In this document: piece after piece, positions 1 to 7,580 of the stretch
Position numbering within the stretch: the first letter of the stretch is position 1
Layout: each line of letters starts with the position of its first letter
Assembly (NCBI RefSeq): GCF_015910445.1
Contig: NZ_CP048882.1
Span: 4,216,001-4,280,000, forward strand
DNA length: 64,000 bases
Reading direction: 5' to 3'
Source of the DNA: Streptomyces bathyalis
GTDB taxonomy: Bacteria; Actinomycetota; Actinomycetes; Streptomycetales; Streptomycetaceae
The notes under the pieces: generated by a model
What the model saw: the letters and a program-made list of their open reading frames with translations, nothing else
The model's database searches: none
Told to the model about the DNA's origin: nothing
Position numbers and translations under genes: made by a program

Positions 1-375
1 TCCGTGAGGGGGAACACGGCCCTTCTGGGTGGCGGCATCCGTCAGACACAGAGGGGCGTACTGCGCCTCACGTCCAGCACCGTCAGCAACAACGTCGCTG
101 TGTCAGGCGCGGGCCTCTCGAACCTCGACTCCACAGCCACTCTGATGCGAAGCCTGGTCACGCGGAACACGGCCATCAACAACGGCGGCGGCATCGACAA
201 CCCGCCCCCCAGCCGGGTCACCCTCATCGACAGCAAGGTCATCCGCAACACACCGGACAACTGCAGCCCCGCAGGGAGTGTGCCGGGGTGCACCAACCCC
301 GACCCCGCGAACGCCGTCACGCTTCCGGCCCCGCAGCTGCCCGCGCCGGCCACGGAGAGCAAGTCCCGAAGGTAG
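1..375 (+). CDS. Parallel beta-helix repeat protein, C-terminal part (cut by window edge)
   Basis: This is the C-terminal 124 residues of a probably secreted right-handed beta-helix protein; the start lies before the window and the reading frame is open at base 1. Short repeats of the GGGI-x-N and SLVTRNTAI type are visible, as in stacked beta-helix coils. The tail PDNCSPAGSVPGCTNP is identical to that of the complete paralogue starting at 1551, and the two proteins align along their whole shared length, so they are tandem duplicates separated by an antisense VOC gene. The last residues are basic (ESKSRR) with no LPxTG sorting signal. Function is unknown; an adhesin or surface-coat role is only a guess. 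Confidence 0.75.
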   Translation, partial: SVRGNTALLGGGIRQTQRGVLRLTSSTVSNNVAVSGAGLSNLDSTATLMRSLVTRNTAINNGGGIDNPPPSRVTLIDSKVIRNTPDNCSPAGSVPGCTNPDPANAVTLPAPQLPAPATESKSRR

Positions 376-426
376 GAATCCGAGAACGGAACACGCTTCG
401 CGTCAGGACGGGCCGAGGACGGCGCG

Positions 427-1173
427 TCAGGACGGGCCGAGGACGCAGAACTCGTGGCCCTCCGGGTCGGTCAGGCACGTCCATGGGACGTCACCCTGGC
501 CGACGTCGAGGTCGGCGGCGCCGAGGGCGCGCAGCCGGGCCGCCTCCGCTGCCTTGTCGTCACCGGGGTACGGCAGCAGGTCGAGGTGGACGCGGTCCGG
601 CACGGTCTTCACGCCGGGCGTGCGAAGGAACTCGAGGTACGGGCCGACACCCTTTGCGGAGCGGAACACTGCCTGATCGTCAGTCACCTCATGCAGGGTC
701 CAGTCCGTCGCCTGACCCCAGAACCGGGCCATGGCCCGCGGATCCTCGCAGTCGACCACCACCGCGGCGATCGGACCGGTGTCCTGGTAGATCTCCCGAG
801 GCTCCAGCACGCAGAACTCGTTGCCCTCCGGGTCTGCGAGGACCGTCCACGGCACTTCGCCCTGGCCCACGTGGGCGGGCGTCCCACCGAGAGCCTGCAG
901 ACGCGCGACCAGCTCCGCCTGATGGACCTCGGAGGTGGTGGCGAGGTCGAGGTGCACCCGGTTCTTTGTCGTCGTCTTGGGCTCCGGGACGGTGATGAAG
1001 TCGATGCCGAGCGCGACCGGGTCGGGCCAAGCGAAGTCGCCGGCGGGTCCGACGTAGGTCGTCATGCCGGATTCCCCGCCGCGAACACTCCAGCCGAGCG
1101 CCTCCGCCCAGAACCGGCCGACCGCCGAGTGATCGAGGGCCTTGATGTTCACCTGAACAGGTCGCAGTGCCAT
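427..1173 (-). CDS. VOC family protein with two glyoxalase-like domains
   Basis: A 248-residue protein made of two vicinal-oxygen-chelate units, about residues 1-120 and 125-245. Each has the W-AEALGW or W-GQATDW helix near its start and ends with a G-(N/H)-EFCVL motif typical of Streptomyces bleomycin-resistance/glyoxalase-like proteins. The frame is open further upstream, but the ATG at 1173 begins right at the first VOC strand (ALRPVQVNIKALDH), which is why it was chosen. The gene lies antisense between two beta-helix paralogues. The substrate cannot be read from sequence; members include glyoxalases, dioxygenases and drug-binding proteins. Confidence 0.85.
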   Translation of the reverse strand: MALRPVQVNIKALDHSAVGRFWAEALGWSVRGGESGMTTYVGPAGDFAWPDPVALGIDFITVPEPKTTTKNRVHLDLATTSEVHQAELVARLQALGGTPAHVGQGEVPWTVLADPEGNEFCVLEPREIYQDTGPIAAVVVDCEDPRAMARFWGQATDWTLHEVTDDQAVFRSAKGVGPYLEFLRTPGVKTVPDRVHLDLLPYPGDDKAAEAARLRALGAADLDVGQGDVPWTCLTDPEGHEFCVLGPS

Positions 1174-1458
1174 GCCGGCGATCCTATGTGCCCGCTCTGC
1201 GACGACATCAGCGGAACCATCGGCAAAAACGGGGTCAACTCTCAAGCCGACGTCTCCAGTCGGCTGTTGAGGGCCGTCGGCGCCCAGGTTCGTGGAGCCC
1301 GGTTGCCGCCCTCGGACTCTGACGTGTGCGGAAGCCACGCGATTTCGGACCGGCCGCCGCAACCTCGGCCGAGGGGCGCCGGGTTGGAGGTCTGCGAGGG
1401 GGCTGGGGCCGTTCGGCGGTGGGCCAGGTGAGGCTGCCGTCACCTGGGGCTACGGATG

Positions 1459-1470
1459 AGACGTCATCTC
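1459..1470 (-). repeat. 12-bp match to the IS5-type element end
   Basis: The 12-mer GAGATGACGTCT (minus strand) is also found at 49772-49783 (minus) and 51968-51979 (plus), where it forms the end of IS5-type transposase remnants. Here no transposase sequence is visible beside it, so it could be a solo terminal repeat left by an element or a coincidence. Confidence 0.35.
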
Positions 1471-1550
1471 AGCACCCCGGCTCCTCCAGCATTGCCGCTG
1501 GCTGCCGGTGACGTGCCGTTTCACTCTCCAGTCTCGAGGGAGTCGTAGCG

Positions 1551-2618
1551 ATGAAGAACGTCTTGCGGTCCGGTGCCGTGGCGGCCGCGTTCGGTGTGGG
1601 GCTGTCCCTTGCGGTCCTGCCGACCGGGTCGGCGAAAGCAGCGGCCGGTGCTCATGTGCGGTGCAACGACATCACCGGCCTGGTGAACGCGATCAACCGG
1701 GCCAACGCCAGCCCCAATGCCGGCCGCATCACGCTCGCACCCCACTGCACCTACAACCTGACCACCCCCGACAATGCCGACGACGGGCTTCCGGAGATCA
1801 CCGGGAACGTGACGATCACCGGCCGGGACACCACCATCCGGCGTGCCCCGAGTGCGACGCAGGACTTCCGCATCCTGCACGTCGTCTCCGGCGGCACCCT
1901 CACCCTGAACTCGCTCACCGTCAGCAACGGCCGCGTGGGCGCCACCCTCTCCGGCGGCGGCATCGCGAACACCAACGGCACGCTGAACCTGAACCGCACG
2001 GTCGTCAGGAACAACCTTGCCGGCACGGGTGGCGGCATCGGCAACAGCGGTGGACGGATCGACCTCGACCGCAGCACCGTCGAGCGCAACACCGCAAGCA
2101 GCTTCGGCGGTGGAATCGTCAACGGCGGCAACGGCACGATGACGATGAAGGGCGGGGCCCTGCTCAGGAACCGTGCAGTCACCGGTCCTGGCGGCGGTCT
2201 GGAAAACATCGGGGGCACCGCGTCCCTGGACTCCGTATCGGTCAGGGGGAACACGGCCACGATCGGTGGCGGCCTCCGCAACACGAATGCCTCGACCCTG
2301 CACCTGAGGTCGACCACTGTCCGCGACAACATCGCCGTGTCGGGCGCGGGTATCTCGAACAACTCCGTGCTCGGCACCAGTACCGTCACGCTGGTACGGA
2401 GCCTGGTCACGCGCAACACGGCGATCACCGCCGGTGGCGGCATCCTCAATGAACCGGGCGGTCAGGTCACGCTCACCGACAGCAGGGTCGTCCGCAACAG
2501 GCCGGACAACTGCAGCCCCGCGGGCAGCGTGCCCGGATGCACCAACCCCGCGACCGTCGTCACACCTCCCGCCTCGCAACTCGCGCCGCCTGCCAAGGAC
2601 AACAAGGTCCGCAAGTAG
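1551..2618 (+). CDS. Secreted parallel beta-helix repeat protein
   Basis: A 355-residue protein with a clear Sec signal peptide: basic MKNVLR, a hydrophobic core to about residue 25, and a cleavage region around AKAAAG. The mature part begins with a segment holding two Cys (VRCNDITG and APHCTYN) and then runs into repeated coils with GGG(I/L)-x-N motifs (GGGIANTNG, GGGIGNSGG, GGGIVNGGN, GGGLRNTNA), as in right-handed beta-helix proteins and chlamydial Pmp-like repeats. The C-terminal tail carries another Cys pair (DNCSPAGSVPGC) and ends basic. A GAGGGAG ribosome site precedes the ATG. It is the paralogue of the gene at 1-375. Role unknown; extracellular location is well supported. Confidence 0.85.
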   Translation: MKNVLRSGAVAAAFGVGLSLAVLPTGSAKAAAGAHVRCNDITGLVNAINRANASPNAGRITLAPHCTYNLTTPDNADDGLPEITGNVTITGRDTTIRRAPSATQDFRILHVVSGGTLTLNSLTVSNGRVGATLSGGGIANTNGTLNLNRTVVRNNLAGTGGGIGNSGGRIDLDRSTVERNTASSFGGGIVNGGNGTMTMKGGALLRNRAVTGPGGGLENIGGTASLDSVSVRGNTATIGGGLRNTNASTLHLRSTTVRDNIAVSGAGISNNSVLGTSTVTLVRSLVTRNTAITAGGGILNEPGGQVTLTDSRVVRNRPDNCSPAGSVPGCTNPATVVTPPASQLAPPAKDNKVRK

Positions 2619-2742
2619 GTCGCCGGGAACGGGACGGACACGGCCACCAGCCTTTGACCAACTCCCGTACGGCCGGGGCCCGATGGACCTCGCGGCAACA
2701 CAGGTGAACGGCAAGAGCGGCAACTCCGGTGAACGACAAGGA

Positions 2743-2776
2743 GGGTGGGACCCACTCGCTGGGTCCCACCCTTTCT
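2743..2776 (+). terminator. Strong intrinsic terminator
   Basis: A perfect 12-bp stem (GGGTGGGACCCA at 2743-2754, complement at 2760-2771) with a 5-nt loop is followed by TTTCTC. It closes the beta-helix transcript and separates it from the methyltransferase at 2934. Confidence 0.8.
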
Positions 2777-2933
2777 CTGCGCGCGCTGGTCATTCGCGTG
2801 ATCTCACTGCACGCAGCACCCCTGCCAGGCGGGCGGGGAGGCGCAGATCCCGAAATCCCGGACCGGTCCCGGGAACCACCGCTCTCTCCTACGATGACGC
2901 TTCGCAACCCGCGCCGACGGAAAGGCAGTTGTC

Positions 2934-3752
2934 ATGACCGAGGCCTCTTCCGAAGTGGATCAGTCGAAGCCGAGTATCGCCCGGGTCTACGACTATCTCC
3001 TCGGCGGCAAGGACAACTACGAGGCGGACCGTGCCATCGGGGACAAGTTCAAGAACGATCTGCCCGGGTCGGTGGCCATCGCGCACGCCAACCGGCAGAA
3101 CCTGATACGCGCCGTGCGGGAGATCGCGCTCGCGGGGATCGACCAGTTCATCGACATCGGCAGCGGGCTGCCGACCGCGGACAACGTCCACCAGGTCGCG
3201 CAACGCCACGCCCCCGACGCCCGCGTCGTCTACATCGACAGCGACCCCATCGTCCTCGCCCACGGCCGCGCCCTGCTCGAGGACAACCCGGGCACCCGCG
3301 TCGTCCCAGCCGATGGCCGGGACCCCCGGAGCATCCGAGAGCATCCGGACACCACCGGCCTGATCGACTTCGAGCGTCCCGTGGCCGTGATCCACAGCGC
3401 CGTCCTGCACCACTTCAACGACGACGAGGGCCCCGGCGCGATCGTCCGCTACTGGCAGGAGCAGGTCCTCTCGGGCAGCTACTTCTTCATCTCCCACTTC
3501 CGCAGCGGCGACAACCCGGAGACCCTCGAGGCCGAGGCGGTGCTCCAAGCCACCTTCGGCCGCGGGCGATGGCGGACCGACGAGGAGATCCGTTCCCTCT
3601 TCGACGGCCTGGAGATCCTTGAGCCGGGCATCGTGCCCTGCTCCCTGTGGCGGCCCGACTCGGCAGGGGAGTTGACCAGCATCAGCTCGTCAGAACACGA
3701 GCTGTCCGTCTGGGAGCGGCTCATCGTGGGAGGCCTGGCACGCAAGCCCTGA
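2934..3752 (+). CDS. S-adenosyl methyltransferase (PF04672-type, Streptomyces family)
   Basis: A 272-residue protein of the SAM-dependent methyltransferase family that is multi-copy in Streptomyces. The family signature SIARVYDYLLGGKDNYEADR is at residues 13-32. The SAM-binding glycine motif is FIDIGSGLPT, followed by the acidic strand end VVYIDSDPIV and the VIHSAVLHHF motif. Start ATG follows an AAGG-type site. Substrate is unknown for nearly all family members. It stands alone between a terminator and a convergent TetR gene. Confidence 0.88.
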   Translation: MTEASSEVDQSKPSIARVYDYLLGGKDNYEADRAIGDKFKNDLPGSVAIAHANRQNLIRAVREIALAGIDQFIDIGSGLPTADNVHQVAQRHAPDARVVYIDSDPIVLAHGRALLEDNPGTRVVPADGRDPRSIREHPDTTGLIDFERPVAVIHSAVLHHFNDDEGPGAIVRYWQEQVLSGSYFFISHFRSGDNPETLEAEAVLQATFGRGRWRTDEEIRSLFDGLEILEPGIVPCSLWRPDSAGELTSISSSEHELSVWERLIVGGLARKP

Positions 3753-3899
3753 GGTCGCGCACGCCCTGAGGCCGCGCACGCCCTGAGACCGCGGCTCGGC
3801 GGTGTCGGGCGCCGTTCGGTGACGCGGTGACGTGGCGACGCGGGAGCCCGGACAGGCACCAATTACCGCTGCGTGCCGACGAGTTGCGGCAGGCGCACG

Positions 3900-4475
3900 T
3901 CAGTCGCCGTGCAACCCGGGCAGGAGAACCAGCAGCGCGTCGACGAGTTCCTCGGCGGGTGATCCGGTTGCCAGGCGGCGCAGTTGCTGGCCGAAGACGA
4001 GGGCCACACAGGTACGTGCGAGCCGTTCGGCATCCGGCACGCCGAGCCCGGTCAGGATCTGGGCGGCGAGCTGGTCGTACGCGTCGAAACAGTCGGTTGC
4101 CGCGGCCCGCAGCCGCTCGTCGCGGCCTGCCTGGATGTACAGCTCGAAGGGTGCGATGTGCCTGCTGTCGAACTCGGTGCCGCCCGCGACCTGGGCGACC
4201 ATCGCTGCGGCGCCGTCGAGGTCGATCACTTGCGCCTGGCACTGATCGGCGAGCTCGGCGAGACGCCGGGTCTCCTCCGCGACGAAGTGCAACAGGCTCT
4301 CGCGCAGCAACTCGTGCTGCGTCTCGAAGTGGTACGTGACGGAGCCGAGGGAGATCGCGGCCTCCGTGGCGATCCGCCGGTTGGTGACGCCTGCGATGCC
4401 GTCCTGTCCGATGATGCGCAGGACCGCGTCGATGATTCGCTGGCGGGTCTCGGAGGCCTTGGGCACGCGGATCAT
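3900..4475 (-). CDS. TetR family transcriptional regulator
   Basis: A 191-residue regulator. An N-terminal TetR helix-turn-helix spans about residues 8-55 (RQRIIDAVLRIIGQDG, then TNRRIATEAAISLGSVTYHF). The rest is the variable ligand-binding helical domain. It is divergent from the short-chain dehydrogenase at 4710, and the region between them contains a perfect 36-bp palindrome (4663-4698), almost certainly its operator. By family precedent it represses the SDR gene and perhaps itself, and a ligand, possibly the SDR substrate, releases it. Confidence 0.9.
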   Translation of the reverse strand: MIRVPKASETRQRIIDAVLRIIGQDGIAGVTNRRIATEAAISLGSVTYHFETQHELLRESLLHFVAEETRRLAELADQCQAQVIDLDGAAAMVAQVAGGTEFDSRHIAPFELYIQAGRDERLRAAATDCFDAYDQLAAQILTGLGVPDAERLARTCVALVFGQQLRRLATGSPAEELVDALLVLLPGLHGD

Positions 4476-4662
4476 TGTTCCATTCGAGTCCCTGCCGCAT
4501 GAGCGGCAGCTGTCGGCTCACCGATAGGCAGCGTCCGATGGCGAGTTGGGTGGCCCGGAGGCGGCCTCGTCGACTCCGGCTTCGTCGGACGTGCCGCCCG
4601 TCCGAGCTCCGATCCGAGCTCCGAGCCGAGCCGTTCAAAGGCCCGCCGTGGCCGTGCCGTTC

Positions 4663-4698
4663 CCCATATATTGTTCGTTCGAACGAACAATATATGGG
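4663..4698. promoter_or_regulatory. Perfect 36-bp palindrome, likely TetR operator
   Basis: The half-site CCCATATATTGTTCGTTC (4663-4680) is followed directly by its exact reverse complement (4681-4698), with no spacer. It is AT-rich in a GC-rich genome. It ends 12 bases before the ATG of the SDR gene and includes the GGG of that gene's GGGAGG ribosome site, so a bound repressor would block initiation, and in the RNA the hairpin could mask the ribosome site. The inner core TTCGTTCGAACGAA is itself a nested repeat. Confidence 0.85.
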
Positions 4699-4709
4699 AG
4701 GCCTGAACC

Positions 4710-5501
4710 ATGCGCATCACCGGATCAACCGTTCTGCTCACCGGCGCCACGGGCGGTATCGGCCACGCCCTCGCGCGTGAACTCACAGCCAGGGGAGCCA
4801 AGTTGGTTGTCTCCGGGCGCCGTGCCGATGCCCTGGAGTCGATCGCGGACGAGTTCGGCGCCCGCGCCGTCGTCGCAGATCTCGCCGACCCGGCCGACGT
4901 CGACCGTCTCGCCGAAAGCTGTGCCGACACCGACATCCTCATAGCCAACGCCGCCCTCCCCTCCAGCGGCGATCTCCTCGACTACACACCCGAGCAGATC
5001 GACCGGGCCCTGACCGTCAATCTCCGCGCCCCGATCGTCCTGGCCCGGCTCCTCGCCCCGCGCATGGTCGGGGCGGGGCGGGGCCACATCGCCATGATCG
5101 GCTCCATCTCCGGCAAGGCGGCCACCAAGTCCTCGTCCCTCTACAACGCGACCAAGTTCGGTCTGCGCGGCTTCGCGGCCGGCTTCCGGCAGGACCTGCA
5201 CGGAACAGGAGTGGGAGTCTCCGTCGTTCAGCCCGGCTTCGTACGTGATGCGGGCATGTTCGCGGCGACGGGCGCCACACCGCCCGGCGGCATGCGCACG
5301 GTCTCTCCCGCACAGGTCGCGGCGGGCGTTACGCGTGCCGTCGAACGGGATCTGTGCGAACTCAACGTCGCCCCGCCGGAGATGAGGCTGCTCAGCGCCA
5401 TCGCGGGGCAGTTCCCCGGCTTCGCGGAGAAGGTCCAGCGCCGCTCCGGCGCCGAAGGCACGATCAGGCAGATCGTGGCCGCCCAGCGCAGTAAGCGGTG
5501 A
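4710..5501 (+). CDS. Short-chain dehydrogenase/reductase (classical SDR)
   Basis: A 263-residue SDR. The cofactor motif TGATGGIG is at residues 11-18, the NAA motif at 80-82, the catalytic Ser in GSIS (132-134) and the YNATK catalytic pair Y145/K149. VQPGFV marks the family's substrate-loop entry. SGRR at the end of beta strand 2 (35-38) suggests NADP(H) preference. It is divergent from a TetR regulator and preceded by a perfect palindrome, so it is probably inducible by a ligand of that regulator. The substrate is not predictable. Confidence 0.92.
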   Translation: MRITGSTVLLTGATGGIGHALARELTARGAKLVVSGRRADALESIADEFGARAVVADLADPADVDRLAESCADTDILIANAALPSSGDLLDYTPEQIDRALTVNLRAPIVLARLLAPRMVGAGRGHIAMIGSISGKAATKSSSLYNATKFGLRGFAAGFRQDLHGTGVGVSVVQPGFVRDAGMFAATGATPPGGMRTVSPAQVAAGVTRAVERDLCELNVAPPEMRLLSAIAGQFPGFAEKVQRRSGAEGTIRQIVAAQRSKR

Positions 5502-5885
5502 CAGGGGGCCGACCACGACGCTCGCCGGTGCTGTCCCGGTGGCCGGTCCGATCGGCCGTCGTCGTGGTCAACTCCCGGTCCTGGCACGGCTGATCACCCG
5601 GTTCATCCTCACGCGGACCCCGGTGTCCTGTCGTCCGCACGTCCTTCCGCTTCGTCACTTTTTCTCACCCTCACAACTGTCTTGTCAGAAAACAGCACTA
5701 CAGAAGGGGTTAGATCAGTCAAAACATGAATCACAACGGACAAGCCTCTTGTCTTTCGGTTCGGGGGCACCAAATACTCCCTCTCGGCGCTTGTCATGGG
5801 CACGAGAGCCACAGCTCCGCCGTGCCCATGACTGCGCCGTACGGGCCCGTGAAACGGGTCCCCGATTCCCCTCCTGGAGGCATTA
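5502..5885. other. Intergenic region, SDR to protease
   Basis: No gene is seen in these 384 bases. The first part holds a 10-bp inverted repeat (GACCACGACG at 5511-5520 and its complement at 5560-5569). The middle (5660-5760) is unusually AT-rich for this genome and probably contains the protease promoter, but no convincing -35/-10 pair was found. The last part carries the inverted repeat described at 5793-5832. Confidence 0.5.
5793..5832. promoter_or_regulatory. 12-bp perfect inverted repeat upstream of protease gene
   Basis: GTCATGGGCACG (5793-5804) and its exact complement (5821-5832) flank a 16-nt loop, 53 bp upstream of the protease start. It could be an RNA hairpin in the 5' leader or an operator for a dimeric regulator. 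Confidence 0.5.
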
Positions 5886-6788
5886 GTGAGGATCAGGCGC
5901 ATCACCCCCACCACGGGCACCCAGAGACGCATCCGGCTGATCGCCATCGCGTCCGGACTGGTCGCCGCTGCAGCGCTCACCACGCCTGCCGTTGCTGCCG
6001 ACGCCCCCACCCCCCGGTTCAGCGCCTCCCAGCTGTCCGCGGCGAGTGACGCGGTGCTCGACGCCGACGTCGCCGGCACCGCGTGGCACGTGGACAAGAA
6101 GACCGACACCCTCGTCGTCACGGCGGACAGCACCGTCTCCCGCGCCGAGATAGCCAAGATCAAGAAGGCGACCGGCTCCGAGGCCGCGGCCCTGAAGATC
6201 GAGCGCACTCCTGGCAAGATCCGCAAGCTGCTCCAGGGCGGCGACGCCATCTACGCCAGCAGCTGGCGCTGCTCGGCGGGCTTCAACGTCCGCAGCGGCA
6301 CCACGTACTACATCGTCACCGCCGGGCACTGCACGGACGGCGCCGGCACGTGGTGGTCCAACTCGGCCCGCACCTCCACGATCGGCCCGACCGTCGGGTC
6401 GAGCTTCCCGGTCAACGACTACGGCCTCATCCGCTACAGCTCCGCGTCCGCCAGCCACCCTGGCACCGCGGGAGGCGCCGACATCACCAGCGCGGCCAAC
6501 GCCACAGTCGGGATGTCCGTCACCCGGCACGGCAGCACGACAGGCACCCACAGCGGCACCGTCACCGGCCTGAACGCCACCGTGAACTACGGAGGCGGCG
6601 ACATCGTCTACGGCATGATCCAGACGAACGTCTGTGCCGAGCCGGGCGACAGCGGCGGCTCGCTGCGTTCGGGGAGCAGGGCCATCGGCCTGACCTCGGG
6701 CGGCAGTGGCAACTGCTCCTCGGGCGGTACGACGTTCTTCCAGCCCGTCACCGAAGCGCTCAACGCCTATGGCGTCAGCGTGTACTGA
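5886..6788 (+). CDS. Secreted S1 family serine protease, streptogrisin A/B-like
   Basis: A 300-residue pre-pro-protease, the length expected for streptogrisin A/B precursors. A signal peptide covers residues 1-38 (basic start, hydrophobic core, AVAADA cleavage). A propeptide follows to about 117. The mature enzyme probably begins near GGDAIYASSWRC (118-129), matching the streptogrisin mature N-terminus. The catalytic triad is visible: H148 (TAGHC), D178 (VNDYG) and S256 (GDSGGS). Cys pairs C129/C149 and C250/C277 are the expected disulfides. GTG start with TGGAGG nine bases upstream. It would act outside the cell after autocatalytic removal of the propeptide. Confidence 0.95.
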   Translation: MRIRRITPTTGTQRRIRLIAIASGLVAAAALTTPAVAADAPTPRFSASQLSAASDAVLDADVAGTAWHVDKKTDTLVVTADSTVSRAEIAKIKKATGSEAAALKIERTPGKIRKLLQGGDAIYASSWRCSAGFNVRSGTTYYIVTAGHCTDGAGTWWSNSARTSTIGPTVGSSFPVNDYGLIRYSSASASHPGTAGGADITSAANATVGMSVTRHGSTTGTHSGTVTGLNATVNYGGGDIVYGMIQTNVCAEPGDSGGSLRSGSRAIGLTSGGSGNCSSGGTTFFQPVTEALNAYGVSVY

Positions 6789-6819
6789 TGTGAACTGACG
6801 GCACTGTCACCGTCGGCAC

Positions 6820-6848
6820 GAGCCCGGGTCGAGCATCGACCCGGGCTC
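6820..6848 (+). terminator. Terminator hairpin after the protease gene
   Basis: A perfect 13-bp stem (GAGCCCGGGTCGA at 6820-6832 and its complement at 6836-6848) with a 3-nt loop, 31 bp after the stop codon. There is no T-run, which is common for Streptomyces terminators. Confidence 0.75.
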
Positions 6849-6934
6849 TGTCGGTTCCACCCGGCGAAGCCGGGGCCCCTGGCCCGCTGTACCGGCCGCG
6901 GTCGATCAGACCAACCTGGGGCGCTCGTGGGTGA

Positions 6935-7171
6935 AGCCGTGACGAGCGCACAACGCCCGGGACGCCCGTCGGCGGCTGGGTCAACGCGAGAGCCCCCCGC
7001 CACGTCACCGACGTATCGGTGGCCTCCAACACCCGGGACGTCGCCGGCGGGCCGGTGTTCATCTCCGTGCTGACCAAGAACGGACGGGCCTGGGAGGGCT
7101 CGTGCGCCGCCACCGCCGGCCAGCCGCTCGGGCCGTGCACGTTCACGCAACTGCCCAGGCCGCCCCACTGA
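6935..7171 (+). pseudogene. C-terminal coding remnant of an unidentified protein
   Basis: Between an in-frame stop at 6932 and TGA at 7169 lies an open frame that reads like real protein (for example ASNTRDVAGGPVFISVLTKN, then two Cys in GSCAATAGQPLGPCTF). Third positions are strongly G/C. There is no ATG, no ribosome site and no upstream domain, so it looks like the 3' end of a degraded gene. The family was not recognised. A short functional gene starting at GTG 7019 is possible but less likely. Confidence 0.35.
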
Positions 7172-7532
7172 CCGGAGGCGAGCACCCCAACTCCCATGAG
7201 CGGTCACCTCATCGCGTCGCTCGCGTGCGATGACGCAGCTGGTCTTCTCTTGCCGTCGAACCCCGGTGCCAGTGGTCGCGCCGGGGTTCGGCGATTTCCG
7301 AACGGCTGGTGGCCCGGCTCGCTCGGGGCCGGGCGGGACCGAGGTGACGCGGCCGAGCGCATCGATCGTGGGTCGGTTCGCGTGGCCGCCTGCCCGGGAC
7401 GCTCCCGTGCCGCAGCGGATGGGCGCGTGGCCGGGCCGGGGGCGGCGGAGGGGCGGATCTTGATCGTCCCTACACTGGCACGAGCTGCTCGTTGTGGGGC
7501 TTGACCGGGGGAGGGCCCTTCCGTTGGAGGTC
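7172..7532. other. Intergenic region upstream of TSUP gene
   Basis: No convincing gene is seen. A 10-bp perfect stem (CGAACCCCGG at 7257-7266, complement at 7281-7290, 14-nt loop) is a possible terminator. The rest shows no recognised motif. Confidence 0.4.
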
Positions 7533-7580
7533 ATGGAGACCATCGATCGCATGACCGCGGCTCGGGCGGTCCGGTCATGA
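7533..7580 (+). CDS. 15-residue upstream ORF coupled to TSUP permease gene
   Basis: ATG at 7533 is preceded by TTGGAGG, a better ribosome site than the permease itself has. The frame encodes 15 residues (METIDRMTAARAVRS) and ends in TGA at 7578-7580, overlapping the permease ATG as ATGA. This layout fits translational coupling: ribosomes finishing the leader restart on the permease. It may be a regulatory uORF. It could also be chance, since a 15-codon frame is short. Confidence 0.45.
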   Translation: METIDRMTAARAVRS

